From positions 1 through 17,803 of the forward strand of contig DVNG01000041.1 of assembly GCA_018714545.1 (NCBI GenBank): 17,803 bases of DNA, read 5' to 3'. A model generated the notes under the pieces. That model made no database searches, had not been told where the DNA came from, and was given only the letters and a program-made list of their open reading frames with translations. This document shows, piece by piece, positions 1-7,450 of this stretch. The first letter of the stretch is position 1; the number at the start of each line of letters is the position of its first letter. Origin of the DNA: Limousia pullorum (lineage in GTDB: Bacteria > Bacillota > Clostridia > Oscillospirales > Acutalibacteraceae). Made by a program: the position numbers and the translations under genes.

Positions 1-92
1 TCACCAAAAAAATGCGTTTTTTCCGAGAATTATTCTACATAAAGACTTTTAACAGGAAATATTCAACAACCGTTCACATTCTTTCTGTTGAT

Positions 93-121
93 TTGTTGCC
101 AATGATATAGTAATATATAAA
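93..121 (+). promoter_or_regulatory. Predicted sigma-A-type promoter of the membrane-protein gene
   Basis: TTGTTG at 93-98 and TATAAA at 116-121 are separated by 17 bp, in an AT-rich stretch about 35 nt upstream of the start codon at 157. A Shine-Dalgarno GGAGG at 144-148 lies 8 nt before the ATG. The -35 box is imperfect, so this is a sequence-based prediction only. Nothing else was recognised in bases 1-92. Confidence 0.5.
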
Positions 122-156
122 ACATACAAAAAAAGATTATTCTGGAGGTTTAACCA

Positions 157-1263
157 ATGGGCGAAGAGCAAAATAAGTCTGTTTTTGAAAATAAAGAACA
201 GGAAGATTCAAAAGACACTGATATGAACGAAACTGTTAGTGAAACAAGTGTTGAAAACAATGAGGAAGAAACTCAGTTTGTTTCAGAAACACAAGATGAT
301 TTTTCTGATGATGTTAAAGATGATTTGAATACTGAAAGCATCAGTTTTGAAGAAACAGATTCAGAAGAACCTTTTAATGAATATAGTTTTGAAACCGGCG
401 AAGGTTCTTCCGTAAATACTGAAGAAGGAACAGAAAACCAGGTTGATACTGACCTTAGCAGCTATCAGGGACAGTATGTAAATGTTGAAGCTCAGGAAAG
501 CACACCTGTAAAGAACAAGAAAAAAGGTATTCTTTATCCTTCAACAATAGTTGTTTTGGTGCTTGTAGTTGCATCAATAGTTATCTATGCTGTTTATGCA
601 TCATTCCAGCCGTCAATTAAGGGCGCATGGGTGAGCACAAGTGTTGACGAGACCTCAACTGCAAATTCCTATCTTGTTTTGGGCGACGATAATGTGGCTT
701 ATATGACATTGGGAACAATGAGATATATGGGTGTTTACAGCACATCTTTCGATGAAGACGGTCAGAAGATTTTAACAGTTGATATTCCTTATGCACTGCA
801 ATCAAATTTTGTATATGAATTGCAGGGAGATATAATGACTCTCGTAATGGAAGGCGACACAACAGAGTACACCTTTAAAAATGTTGAGCTTCCTGACTAT
901 ACCCTCACAGTTCCTGATGACTATGTAAGAGATGACAATCTTTTGGGTAAATGGAAAGATTATACCTACGATATAGAGTACACATTCAGAGCCGACGGCA
1001 CAATGCTCATAAGCGAAGCCGGAGTTGTTGAAGCTGACTGTATCTATAATATAGTAGACGGAACAATCCACGTTGAGTATCTCGCCGGAGAAGTATATTC
1101 AATGGATATGGAATACACAGTTGACGGAAACAATCTGACAATAGGAGTAATGAACTTCCAGAAAATTGCAGATGAAAACGGAAAAGCAATCCAGACAGAA
1201 GAGCAGACAACCGAGGCAGACACAACAGCCGAAACAACAGTAGAAGAAACAGTTGCTGCATAA
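157..1263 (+). CDS. Single-pass membrane protein with acidic N-terminal region and tandem DUF5640/lipocalin-like outer domains
   Basis: Function unknown. Residues 1 to about 115 are Glu/Asp/Ser/Thr-rich and look disordered. A Lys-rich stretch (KNKKK, from residue 119) precedes one hydrophobic helix at about 128-150, so the acidic part should be cytoplasmic and the rest outside. The outer part holds two similar beta-rich units of roughly 85 residues. Each opens with a G-x-W motif (GAW and GKW), followed by a Y-x-(L/F)-x-x-D-(N/G) turn and a Y-x-(L/V)-x-G-(D/N) strand ending in MTLV or LTIG. This looks like the DUF5640/lipocalin-like repeat of Clostridia surface proteins; that family call is from memory of the pattern. 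A Thr/Glu-rich tail ends the protein. The ATG has a GGAGG Shine-Dalgarno 8 nt upstream. The gene stands alone, convergent with yebC, and ends at a strong hairpin. Confidence 0.8.
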   Translation: MGEEQNKSVFENKEQEDSKDTDMNETVSETSVENNEEETQFVSETQDDFSDDVKDDLNTESISFEETDSEEPFNEYSFETGEGSSVNTEEGTENQVDTDLSSYQGQYVNVEAQESTPVKNKKKGILYPSTIVVLVLVVASIVIYAVYASFQPSIKGAWVSTSVDETSTANSYLVLGDDNVAYMTLGTMRYMGVYSTSFDEDGQKILTVDIPYALQSNFVYELQGDIMTLVMEGDTTEYTFKNVELPDYTLTVPDDYVRDDNLLGKWKDYTYDIEYTFRADGTMLISEAGVVEADCIYNIVDGTIHVEYLAGEVYSMDMEYTVDGNNLTIGVMNFQKIADENGKAIQTEEQTTEADTTAETTVEETVAA

Positions 1264-1293
1264 AGAAAAGATCATAATTAAATAAAAAATGAA

Positions 1294-1323
1294 AAAACAC
1301 GCCGATTTCTTACGGCGTGTTTT
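1294..1323 (+). terminator. Rho-independent terminator of the membrane-protein gene
   Basis: AAAACACGCCG (1294-1304) pairs perfectly with CGGCGTGTTTT (1313-1323), an 11-bp stem with an 8-nt loop. It starts 30 nt after the stop codon. The A-rich 5' arm and T-rich 3' arm let it work in both directions, which suits the convergent arrangement with yebC. Confidence 0.85.
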
Positions 1324-1337
1324 CTACATAATAAAAC

Positions 1338-1363
1338 AAAAGAGCGGTGAAAACCGCTCTTTT
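1338..1363 (-). terminator. Rho-independent terminator of yebC
   Basis: AAAAGAGCGGT (1338-1348) pairs perfectly with ACCGCTCTTTT (1353-1363), an 11-bp stem closed on the plus strand by a GAAA tetraloop. It lies about 24 nt beyond the yebC stop codon (minus strand). Read on either strand it ends in a T run, so it can also back up the preceding hairpin for plus-strand transcripts. Confidence 0.85.
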
Positions 1364-1386
1364 TAGATTTTAATGGTTGTATTAAA

Positions 1387-2139
1387 TTAGTCCTCATCTG
1401 GGGTTTCAGGCATTTCCCAGTTGTGCCAAACGTTCTGAACGTCGTCGTTGTCCTCAAGCATGTCGAGGAGCTTCTGCATTTTAACCTGTACATCAGGGTC
1501 GTCAATCTTTGTGTAGGTGGATGGAACCATCTCAACTTCTGCTGATGCAAAGGTATAGCCCTTAGCTGTCAGGTCGTCACGAACTGCGCCCATGTCAGAA
1601 GGCTCTGTGTAAACTGTATAGATATCCTCGTCTGCTTCAAAATCAGCAGCGCCTGCTTCCAAAGCGTCCTCCATGAGTTTATCCTCTTCAACCTCGTTGT
1701 CCTCTTTGTCGAGAACCAAAACGCCCTTCTGCTCAAACATAAAGCTAACGCATCCAGGTGTACCCATGTTGCCGCCGAACTTATCGAAATAGTGTCTTAC
1801 ATCACCGGCAGTTCTGTTTCTGTTGTCTGTGAGAGCCTCAACAATAACAGCGATACCGCTTGGGCCGTAGCCTTCGTATGTTACAGCCTCGTAGTTTGCG
1901 CCGCCTGATTCGCCTGCGGCTTTCTTAATAATTCTTTCGATGTTTTCGTTAGGCACGTTGTTTGCCTTTGCTTTTGCGATGCAGTCACGAAGCTTTGAGT
2001 TAGCGGCTGGATCTGCGCTTCCGCCGTCACGAACTGCAACGATAAGCTCTCTGCCTATCTTTGTAAAAATCTTTGCTCTTGCAGCGTCGTTTTTACCCTT
2101 TTTCTGCTTAATAGTACTCCATTTATTATGTCCGGACAT
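1387..2139 (-). CDS. yebC: YebC/TACO1-family protein
   Basis: A full-length member (250 aa) of the YebC/PmpR/TACO1 family. The N-terminus reads MSGHNKWSTIKQKKGK and is followed by the AARAKIFTKIGREL helix. The glycine-rich NYEAVTYEGYGPSG stretch and the DNRNRTAGDVRHYF motif are family hallmarks. Members were long annotated as transcriptional regulators. More recent work links the family to translation, relieving ribosome stalling on difficult sequences such as proline runs. Which role applies here cannot be told from sequence. The Asp/Glu-rich region around residues 140-175 and the acidic C-terminus are normal for the family. The start is supported by AAGGG 11 nt upstream and by a promoter about 50 bp upstream. 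It is divergent from the yicC operon. Confidence 0.95.
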   Translation of the reverse strand: MSGHNKWSTIKQKKGKNDAARAKIFTKIGRELIVAVRDGGSADPAANSKLRDCIAKAKANNVPNENIERIIKKAAGESGGANYEAVTYEGYGPSGIAVIVEALTDNRNRTAGDVRHYFDKFGGNMGTPGCVSFMFEQKGVLVLDKEDNEVEEDKLMEDALEAGAADFEADEDIYTVYTEPSDMGAVRDDLTAKGYTFASAEVEMVPSTYTKIDDPDVQVKMQKLLDMLEDNDDVQNVWHNWEMPETPDED

Positions 2140-2186
2140 TTATTACCATTCCCTTGTAAATAAAATTGTATTAAAAATTGCAATCT

Positions 2187-2215
2187 ATTATACCATGAAA
2201 TCAAGGTTAATGCAA
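2187..2215 (-). promoter_or_regulatory. Near-consensus sigma-A promoter of yebC
   Basis: On the minus strand, TTGCAT (plus coordinates 2210-2215) and TATAAT (2187-2192) are separated by 17 bp. Transcription would start around 2180 and leave a leader of about 40 nt before the yebC ATG at 2139. Confidence 0.8.
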
Positions 2216-2275
2216 ATGTTTTTTAATGTCGGTTTGTGTTAAACAGGGAAATATAAAGAAGATTTACAAATAAAG

Positions 2276-2291
2276 GTTACAATTTTGTAAC
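2276..2291. promoter_or_regulatory. Inverted repeat abutting the yicC promoter, candidate operator
   Basis: GTTACAA (2276-2282) and TTGTAAC (2285-2291) form a perfect 7-bp inverted repeat with a 2-nt centre, ending 7 bp before the -35 box. A related half-site, TTTACAA, lies 13 bp further upstream at 2263-2269. The position suits a dimeric transcription factor. I cannot name the regulator, and there is no regulator gene beside it. Confidence 0.4.
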
Positions 2292-2298
2292 TTTTCTA

Positions 2299-2327
2299 TT
2301 GTCAAAATAATATAGGGGTGATATAAT
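2299..2327 (+). promoter_or_regulatory. Sigma-A promoter of the yicC-remA-gmk-rpoZ-priA... operon
   Basis: TTGTCA (2299-2304) and a perfect TATAAT (2322-2327) are separated by 17 bp. Transcription would begin near 2334, about 75 nt before the yicC ATG. This is the only strong promoter visible ahead of the long gene run that ends at prkC. Confidence 0.85.
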
Positions 2328-2330
2328 TGT

Positions 2331-2373
2331 CTGTGGAAAAGCTGAAAACGAAGGGAATATCAGCTTACCACAG
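2331..2373 (+). other. 5'-end stem-loop in the yicC operon leader
   Basis: CTGTGG (2331-2336) pairs with CCACAG (2368-2373). After a small internal loop, AAGCTGA (2339-2345) pairs with TCAGCTT (2360-2366). That gives 13 bp in total with a 14-nt loop. The stem begins at about the predicted transcription start and no T run follows, so it resembles a 5'-stabilising hairpin or protein/RNA-binding element more than a terminator. It ends about 20 nt before the yicC Shine-Dalgarno. Confidence 0.6.
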
Positions 2374-2407
2374 AAATTATCATATATAAGAGAAAGGAAA
2401 AATTATT

Positions 2408-3286
2408 ATGGCAAGGTCAATGACCGGCTTCGGAAGATGTGAAGCCACCATAAACGGACGTGACATCGTGGTTGAAATTAAAAGTGTCAACCATAAGTTT
2501 TTTGAATTTTTTTGCAGAACCTCAAGAGGATATTCATTCCTTGAGGAAAGACTTAAATCAGAGATAAACAGCAAGGTAAGCAGAGGAAAGCTGGATGTTT
2601 TTGTTTCGGTTTCCGTACCTGAGGATACTCAGGCAAATGTTACCGTTAACCACAATTTGGCGGCAGGATATGTAAGCGCTCTTAAAGAGCTTGCACAGAC
2701 ATATGATTTGACATATGATATAACCGCTTCCATGCTTTCAAGATATCCGGATATTTTGACGGTTCATAAAACACCTGAGGACGAGGACGAAGTTTGGGCG
2801 GCAGTAAAGCCTGCTTTGGACGAGGCTCTCAACAGATACATAGAGATGAAAAAGTCAGAGGGTGAAAGACTTAAAGCTGACGTTTTGGGCAGAGCCGAGC
2901 ATATTCTGGAAATCGTATCAAAAATAGAAGAGCGTTCTCCTCAGACCGTAAAAGAGTACGAAGTAAGACTTAAAGAAAAGATAAAGGATTTCCTCCAGGG
3001 AGCTACAGTAGACGAGCAGAGACTTTTGACAGAGGTTGCAATATTCTCCGATAAGGTTGCCGTGGCAGAGGAAACAGTAAGACTTAGAAGCCATTTTGAA
3101 GAGCTTAAAAATGCTTTGGACACAGACGGCGCAGTGGGCAGACGACTTGACTTTATAATTCAGGAAATGAACAGAGAGGCAAACACAATAGGCTCTAAGG
3201 TGTCCGACGCAGAGCTTGCCCACAGAGTTGTAGATATAAAGGTTGAAATAGAGAAGATAAGAGAGCAGATACAGAATCTTGAATAA
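2408..3286 (+). CDS. yicC: YicC/YloC-family endoribonuclease
   Basis: A full-length YicC family protein (292 aa). The diagnostic N-terminus MTGFGR is present, followed by NGRDIVVEIKSVNHKF, FLEERLKSEI and SRGKLDVFVS. The C-terminal domain (DUF1732) contains GRRLDFIIQEMNREANT, SKVSDAELAH and a terminal helix typical of the family. Family members in E. coli and B. subtilis (YloC) have been described as endoribonucleases acting in RNA turnover, so a cytoplasmic RNase role is inferred. It is the first gene of the operon. AGAAAGGA at 2391-2398 serves as ribosome binding site. The next gene, remA, starts 11 nt after its stop, as in Bacillus. Confidence 0.95.
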   Translation: MARSMTGFGRCEATINGRDIVVEIKSVNHKFFEFFCRTSRGYSFLEERLKSEINSKVSRGKLDVFVSVSVPEDTQANVTVNHNLAAGYVSALKELAQTYDLTYDITASMLSRYPDILTVHKTPEDEDEVWAAVKPALDEALNRYIEMKKSEGERLKADVLGRAEHILEIVSKIEERSPQTVKEYEVRLKEKIKDFLQGATVDEQRLLTEVAIFSDKVAVAEETVRLRSHFEELKNALDTDGAVGRRLDFIIQEMNREANTIGSKVSDAELAHRVVDIKVEIEKIREQIQNLE

Positions 3287-3297
3287 GAGGGAAAATA

Positions 3298-3549
3298 ATG
3301 AAACTTATAAATATAGGATTTGGCAATACAGTGTCATCCGCAAGGATTGTTGCGGTGGTTTCTCCTGACTCTGCGCCTATAAAAAGAATTGTACAGGACG
3401 CAAAAGCCAAGGGAACACTGATAGACGCTACCTACGGCAGAAGATGCAAAGCTGTTATTATAACCGACAGCGACCACATCATACTGTCAGCCATTTCCCC
3501 TGAAACTATTGGAAACAGAAATGAAGAAGGAGCTGAGCAGATTGACTAA
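3298..3549 (+). CDS. remA: RemA/DUF370 DNA-binding regulator
   Basis: An 83-aa protein of the RemA (DUF370) family. Key family segments are the N-terminal GFGNTVSSARIVAVVSP, then DSAPIKR, GTLIDATYGRR and SDHIILSAISPETI. In B. subtilis RemA is a ring-forming DNA-binding protein that activates extracellular-matrix and osmoprotection genes. Arg16 lies in the conserved RI(I/V)A(V/I)VSP segment linked to DNA binding. In clostridia without those matrix genes the target is unknown. GAGGGA at 3287-3292 is the ribosome binding site. The 3' end overlaps the start of gmk, and the yicC-remA-gmk order is the standard Firmicutes one. Confidence 0.95.
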   Translation: MKLINIGFGNTVSSARIVAVVSPDSAPIKRIVQDAKAKGTLIDATYGRRCKAVIITDSDHIILSAISPETIGNRNEEGAEQID

Positions 3550-4120
3550 CAATACTGTAAACAAGGGAGTTTTGATTGTATTTACCGGAGCGTCAGGAGT
3601 CGGCAAGGGAACTGTAATGAAAAAAATTCTTGCAGCAGACCCAAACAACTGGCTTTCGGTTTCTATGACCACCAGAGCTCCGAGAGCCGGTGAAGTTGCC
3701 GGAGTTGACTACAACTATATTTCTGTTGAGGAGTTTAAAAGCATGATGGCAGAGGACGCTTTTTTGGAGTCCGCATGCTACTGCAAAAACTATTACGGAA
3801 GTCCAAAAGCTCCGGTTGAAGAAAATCTCAAAAACGGCAAGAATGTTTTTCTTGAGATTGAGGTTCAGGGATTTGAGCAGGTAAGAGAGCTTTATCCGGA
3901 TTGTTTGAGCATTTTCCTGCTTCCTCCGTCAATAGAGGTTTTGGAGCAAAGACTCAGAGGAAGAGGTACAGAGAAAGAAGAAGTTATTCAGGATAGACTC
4001 AATACCGCTTTGAGAGAGATTTCAAGATCAAACGAGTATAAATACAATGTTGTAAACGATGACATAGACAGAGCAGTTGAGGAAATACTCAATATTGTAA
4101 AAAATGAACGTGCAAAGTGA
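3542..4120 (+). CDS. gmk: Guanylate kinase
   Basis: Phosphorylates GMP (and dGMP) to GDP with ATP, a step in GTP synthesis and salvage. The P-loop is GASGVGKGT (residues 16-24 from this start). The GMP-binding region contains SVSMTTRAPRAGEVAGVDYNYIS, followed by ESACYCKNYYGSP and FLEIEVQG. The lid has RLRGRGTEKEEVIQDRL. Start choice: AAGGAG at 3527-3532 lies 9 nt before TTG at 3542, giving an MTNNTVNKG N-terminus close to the family's usual length (192 aa). An in-frame ATG at 3521 and a TTG at 3509 would add 7 or 11 residues, but neither has a good ribosome binding site and the Shine-Dalgarno would then fall inside the gene. With the 3542 start the gene overlaps remA by 8 nt, implying translational coupling. 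Confidence 0.95.
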   Translation: MTNNTVNKGVLIVFTGASGVGKGTVMKKILAADPNNWLSVSMTTRAPRAGEVAGVDYNYISVEEFKSMMAEDAFLESACYCKNYYGSPKAPVEENLKNGKNVFLEIEVQGFEQVRELYPDCLSIFLLPPSIEVLEQRLRGRGTEKEEVIQDRLNTALREISRSNEYKYNVVNDDIDRAVEEILNIVKNERAK

Positions 4121-4197
4121 TATTTTAACATGAATTTCACAGCCACAACACAGAATAAGACTATACTATAATTTAAAGAATAAAAAGGAGAATAAGT

Positions 4198-4404
4198 ATG
4201 CATAAGGTTTCAGTAGATGATATGTTCAGCGGAAAGAAGAGCAGATACGCATTGGTAATAGGTGTTGCAAAGAGAGCACGTGAGATTGCAACATATTTTA
4301 ATGAAAATGAGATTGTAACAAAAGATAAGCCTGTGCTTTTGGCTATTGAGGACTTCAAACAGCACAGATACAATATTTTAGAGCCTGACACAGATGAGGA
4401 ATAA
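4198..4404 (+). CDS. rpoZ: RNA polymerase omega subunit
   Basis: A 68-aa omega subunit. It has the SRYALVIGVAKRAREIA helix that clamps the beta-prime C-terminus, followed by KPVLLAIEDF. Omega assists assembly and stability of RNA polymerase core. AAGGAG at 4185-4190 lies 7 nt before the ATG. The 77-nt gap after gmk is the longest within this run. It holds a TATAAT at 4167-4172 but no convincing -35 box, so a private promoter is not supported. The last 11 nt overlap the start of priA. The gmk-rpoZ pairing is typical of Firmicutes. Confidence 0.95.
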   Translation: MHKVSVDDMFSGKKSRYALVIGVAKRAREIATYFNENEIVTKDKPVLLAIEDFKQHRYNILEPDTDEE

Positions 4405-6886
4405 TAGAGAAGAGGATTACTGTCTTGTAGCGGCTGTTGCCGTTGAAAAGACAGTTTACCACTTTGATAAACTTTTTGATTACAGAGTGCCGAAAAAGCT
4501 TGAAAAGTCCATAGAAAAGGGCAGACGTGTCTATGTTCCTTTTGGAAAGGGAAACGGACTGCGTCAGGCGATGGTTTTTTCGGTGGATAAAGCGAAAGCT
4601 TCCGATGTGGAAAACTTAAAGGAAATAAGAAGGGTTTTAGATAAGACAGCGGTTTTAACCGATGAAATGCTGGAACTTGCCCTTTTTATAAAGGACAGAT
4701 GCTTCTGTACAATTTTTGAAGGTGTAAAGGCAATGCTTCCGGCAGGCCTTATGTTCAAAATGAAGCTGTACTATAAGCTTTCGGAAAAAGGCGAAAAGCT
4801 TGTAAAATCGGAAAGCCTTGAAGATTTTTCACAGGAAGAAAAAAATATACTCCTTGCAATTTTTAAAAGCAAGGGACTTGAAAAGGAAAAAGTTGCCGAT
4901 ACTTTCGGAAAGGATGCCGAAGAGGTTTTTGAAAAGCTTTGCCGTGAGGGACTGGTTCTTGAAACAGAAAAAGCCAAAAGGAAAACCGCCGACGCCACCG
5001 TAAAGTGTATGGCGCTTACCGATGACGCATTTGATTATGAGGACTCCCTTACCGAAAAACAGGAAGCGGTGTTTGAAATATTATCAATGTGCAAGGGCGC
5101 ATCGGTAAAGGAAATTTGCTATTATACAGGGGTTACAACTGCGGTAGCCGACGCCCTTGTGAAAAAGGGCATAGCCTATTATTACGAGGAAGAGGTTTTC
5201 AGAACACCTAAAAAAGTGTCTGTAAACGCCGGACTGCCGGAAAAGAAAATGACCCTGTCAGAGGAACAAAACAGAGTTTTTGAAAATATATACGGAAGAT
5301 TTAAAGAGGATAAACCGTCGGTAACACTGCTTTTCGGAGTTACCGGTTCTGGAAAAACTTCGGTATATATTAAACTTATAGACAGCGTCCTGAAAGACGG
5401 AAAAACCGTAATCTTTATGGTTCCGGAAATTTCATTGACGCCTCAGTTTACCGAAAAGTTTAAAAAGCTTTTCGGCAGCGACGTGGCTGTTTTCCACAGC
5501 CGATTGTCATTAGGGGAAAGGCTTGACGAGTATAAAAGAGTGCTGAGAGGCGATGCAAAAATAGTTGTAGGCACAAGGTCTGCGGTTTTTGCGCCACTTA
5601 GAAATATAGGCCTTATCATTATGGATGAGGAACATGAGCACACATATAAATCCGAAAGTACCCCAAGATACAACGCCTGTCAGGTTGCAAAATTTCGATG
5701 TACAAAGAACAACAGCCTGCTTCTGCTGGGTTCGGCAACGCCGTCGGTTGAAAGCTATTATCACGCACTAAACGGCACTTACTCATTGGAAGTGCTGAAA
5801 GAGAGATACGGAACCTCGGTTTTGCCGGATGTTATGATTGAAGATATGAATCTTCAGACGGCAGAGGGAAATTTCGGAAACTTTTCTTCCGGACTTGCGC
5901 TGGAGATAGAAAAGAACCTTGAAAACGGAAAGCAGTCCATATTGCTTTTAAACAGAAGAGGTCACAACACCTTTGTGGCATGTACAAGGTGCAAAGAGGT
6001 TGTAACCTGTCCAAACTGTTCAATATCATTGACCTTTCACAGTGCCAACAACAGGCTTATGTGTCATTACTGCGGGTACTCAATACCCTATACCAACACA
6101 TGCCCGTCCTGTCATCAGGAGGGTTTGAGGTTTTCGGGTGCGGGAACTCAGCGTGTTGAACAGGAGCTGGCGGAGCTTTTTCCGTCGGCGAGAATTTTAA
6201 GACTTGATACAGATTCCACCATGGGAAAGTATTCCCACGAAAGAAAGCTATCGGCTTTTGCCGCAGGGGATTACGATATACTGGTTGGTACTCAGATGGT
6301 GGCTAAAGGTCTTGATTTCCCAAAGGTCACATTGGTGGGAGTAATAAATGCTGATACCATGCTTTATTCCGACGATTTCAGAAGCTATGAAAAGACATTT
6401 TCCCTGCTGACCCAGGTGGTGGGAAGAAGCGGAAGAGGAGAGGAAAAGGGCAGAGCGGTTATACAGACATTTACTCCCGATAACCCTATAATTTACCTTG
6501 CCGCAGAACAGAACTATGAGGCTTTTTATCAAAGTGAAATAGAGATACGCAGAGGTATGCTGTATCCGCCTTTTGCGGATATCTGTTATATAGGTTTTGT
6601 GGGTTTAAATCACGACGCAGTAAGGCGGAAAGCTATAGAGTTTTCCAAGTCTTTGGCGGAAACCGCAAGACTTCGCTACAGCCATATTCCCATGAGAGTT
6701 TTGGGGCCGTCGCCATCTTCGGTGACAAAGGTAAACAACAAGTACAGATACAATATAATTATAAAATGCAGGGACAACAGGGAAACCAGAAGTCTGATAA
6801 CCCTGATGCTTTGCGAATTTGGAAGAACCAACAACAGGGGAAAAGGCGTGAGGATTTTTGCCGACATGAATCCCCTGTCAATATAG
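4394..6886 (+). CDS. priA: Primosomal protein N' (PriA replication-restart helicase)
   Basis: A 3'-5' DNA helicase that reloads the replisome at stalled or repaired forks. The 830 residues show the N-terminal DNA-binding domain (DKLFDYRVP, GRRVYVPFG), a winged-helix region, and Walker A GVTGSGKTSVY near residue 315. Further helicase motifs are DEEHE near 411 and GSATPS. A cysteine-rich zinc-binding insert spans about 530-573 with C-x2-C, C-x2-C, C-x2-C and C-x2-C pairs. Helicase motifs V/VI appear as ILVGTQMVAKGLDFP and QVVGRSGRG, and a C-terminal domain follows. The ATG lies inside the end of rpoZ with no strong Shine-Dalgarno, so expression probably depends on reinitiation by ribosomes finishing rpoZ. 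The coaBC gene that often separates rpoZ and priA is absent. Confidence 0.97.
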   Translation: MRNNREEDYCLVAAVAVEKTVYHFDKLFDYRVPKKLEKSIEKGRRVYVPFGKGNGLRQAMVFSVDKAKASDVENLKEIRRVLDKTAVLTDEMLELALFIKDRCFCTIFEGVKAMLPAGLMFKMKLYYKLSEKGEKLVKSESLEDFSQEEKNILLAIFKSKGLEKEKVADTFGKDAEEVFEKLCREGLVLETEKAKRKTADATVKCMALTDDAFDYEDSLTEKQEAVFEILSMCKGASVKEICYYTGVTTAVADALVKKGIAYYYEEEVFRTPKKVSVNAGLPEKKMTLSEEQNRVFENIYGRFKEDKPSVTLLFGVTGSGKTSVYIKLIDSVLKDGKTVIFMVPEISLTPQFTEKFKKLFGSDVAVFHSRLSLGERLDEYKRVLRGDAKIVVGTRSAVFAPLRNIGLIIMDEEHEHTYKSESTPRYNACQVAKFRCTKNNSLLLLGSATPSVESYYHALNGTYSLEVLKERYGTSVLPDVMIEDMNLQTAEGNFGNFSSGLALEIEKNLENGKQSILLLNRRGHNTFVACTRCKEVVTCPNCSISLTFHSANNRLMCHYCGYSIPYTNTCPSCHQEGLRFSGAGTQRVEQELAELFPSARILRLDTDSTMGKYSHERKLSAFAAGDYDILVGTQMVAKGLDFPKVTLVGVINADTMLYSDDFRSYEKTFSLLTQVVGRSGRGEEKGRAVIQTFTPDNPIIYLAAEQNYEAFYQSEIEIRRGMLYPPFADICYIGFVGLNHDAVRRKAIEFSKSLAETARLRYSHIPMRVLGPSPSSVTKVNNKYRYNIIIKCRDNRETRSLITLMLCEFGRTNNRGKGVRIFADMNPLSI

Positions 6887-6941
6887 AATAAGAATAAGCA
6901 AATTGATTTTTGAAAGATTTTATTGGATTGGATGATGAAAA

Positions 6942-7409
6942 ATGGCAATTAGAAATATAGTAAAAGAGGGCGACGAGGTACTGAGAAAAAAGTGCCGTCC
7001 CGTTGAAAAATTCGACCAGCACCTCTGGACTTTGCTTGACGATATGGCAGAAACCATGCACCAGGCAGGCGGCGTAGGCCTTGCAGCTCCTCAGGTAGGT
7101 ATAATCAGAAGAGTTGTGGTAATCGATGTAGGCGACGGCGTTATCGAGCTTGTAAACCCAAAGATTATTATGAAAGCCGGCGAGCAGATTTCCGCAGAGG
7201 GTTGTCTTTCCTGCCCAGGTGAGTACGGAATTACAAGCCGCCCGATGTTTGTAACTGTTAAGGCTCAGGATAGATTCGGCAACGAGTTTACCAAAGAGGG
7301 AAAGGAACTTTTGGCAAAGGCATTTTGCCACGAGCTTGACCACCTTGACGGAATTATATTCAAGGATATAGTTCAAAGAATGTTAAGACCTGAAGAACTG
7401 GGCGACTGA
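6942..7409 (+). CDS. def: Peptide deformylase
   Basis: Removes the N-formyl group from nascent proteins and is the functional counterpart of the adjacent fmt. All three catalytic motifs are present in the 155 residues: GVGLAAPQ (44-51), EGCLSCPG (86-93, metal ligand Cys88) and HELDH (130-134, metal ligands His130 and His134, catalytic Glu131). The usual residue after CLS is Val or Ile; here it is Cys91, which puts an extra thiol next to the active site. Only a weak GGATGATG precedes the ATG, so initiation may be inefficient or coupled. It is 55 nt downstream of priA and 41 nt upstream of fmt. Confidence 0.96.
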   Translation: MAIRNIVKEGDEVLRKKCRPVEKFDQHLWTLLDDMAETMHQAGGVGLAAPQVGIIRRVVVIDVGDGVIELVNPKIIMKAGEQISAEGCLSCPGEYGITSRPMFVTVKAQDRFGNEFTKEGKELLAKAFCHELDHLDGIIFKDIVQRMLRPEELGD

Positions 7410-7450
7410 TTTACTGAAATTATAAAACAGTTTTGAAATGGAGATAATTT

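Noticed and set aside
1940..2242. A plus-strand open frame opposite the 5' end of yebC
   Set aside because: It is antisense to the conserved YebC N-terminus and runs through the yebC promoter; no ribosome binding site.
2331..2373. Terminator/attenuator ahead of yicC
   Set aside because: The stem is followed by AAATTATC rather than a T run, and no alternative antiterminator pairing is apparent. Kept only as a 5' stem-loop.
4167..4172. TATAAT as an internal promoter for rpoZ
   Set aside because: At 17 bp upstream the sequence is CACAAC, and the nearest -35-like TTCACA is too far for the overlapping TATACT.
6759..7376. A 205-codon open frame on the minus strand opposite priA/def
   Set aside because: It lies entirely antisense to two clearly conserved genes, has no ribosome binding site or recognisable domain, and arises from the codon bias of the real genes.
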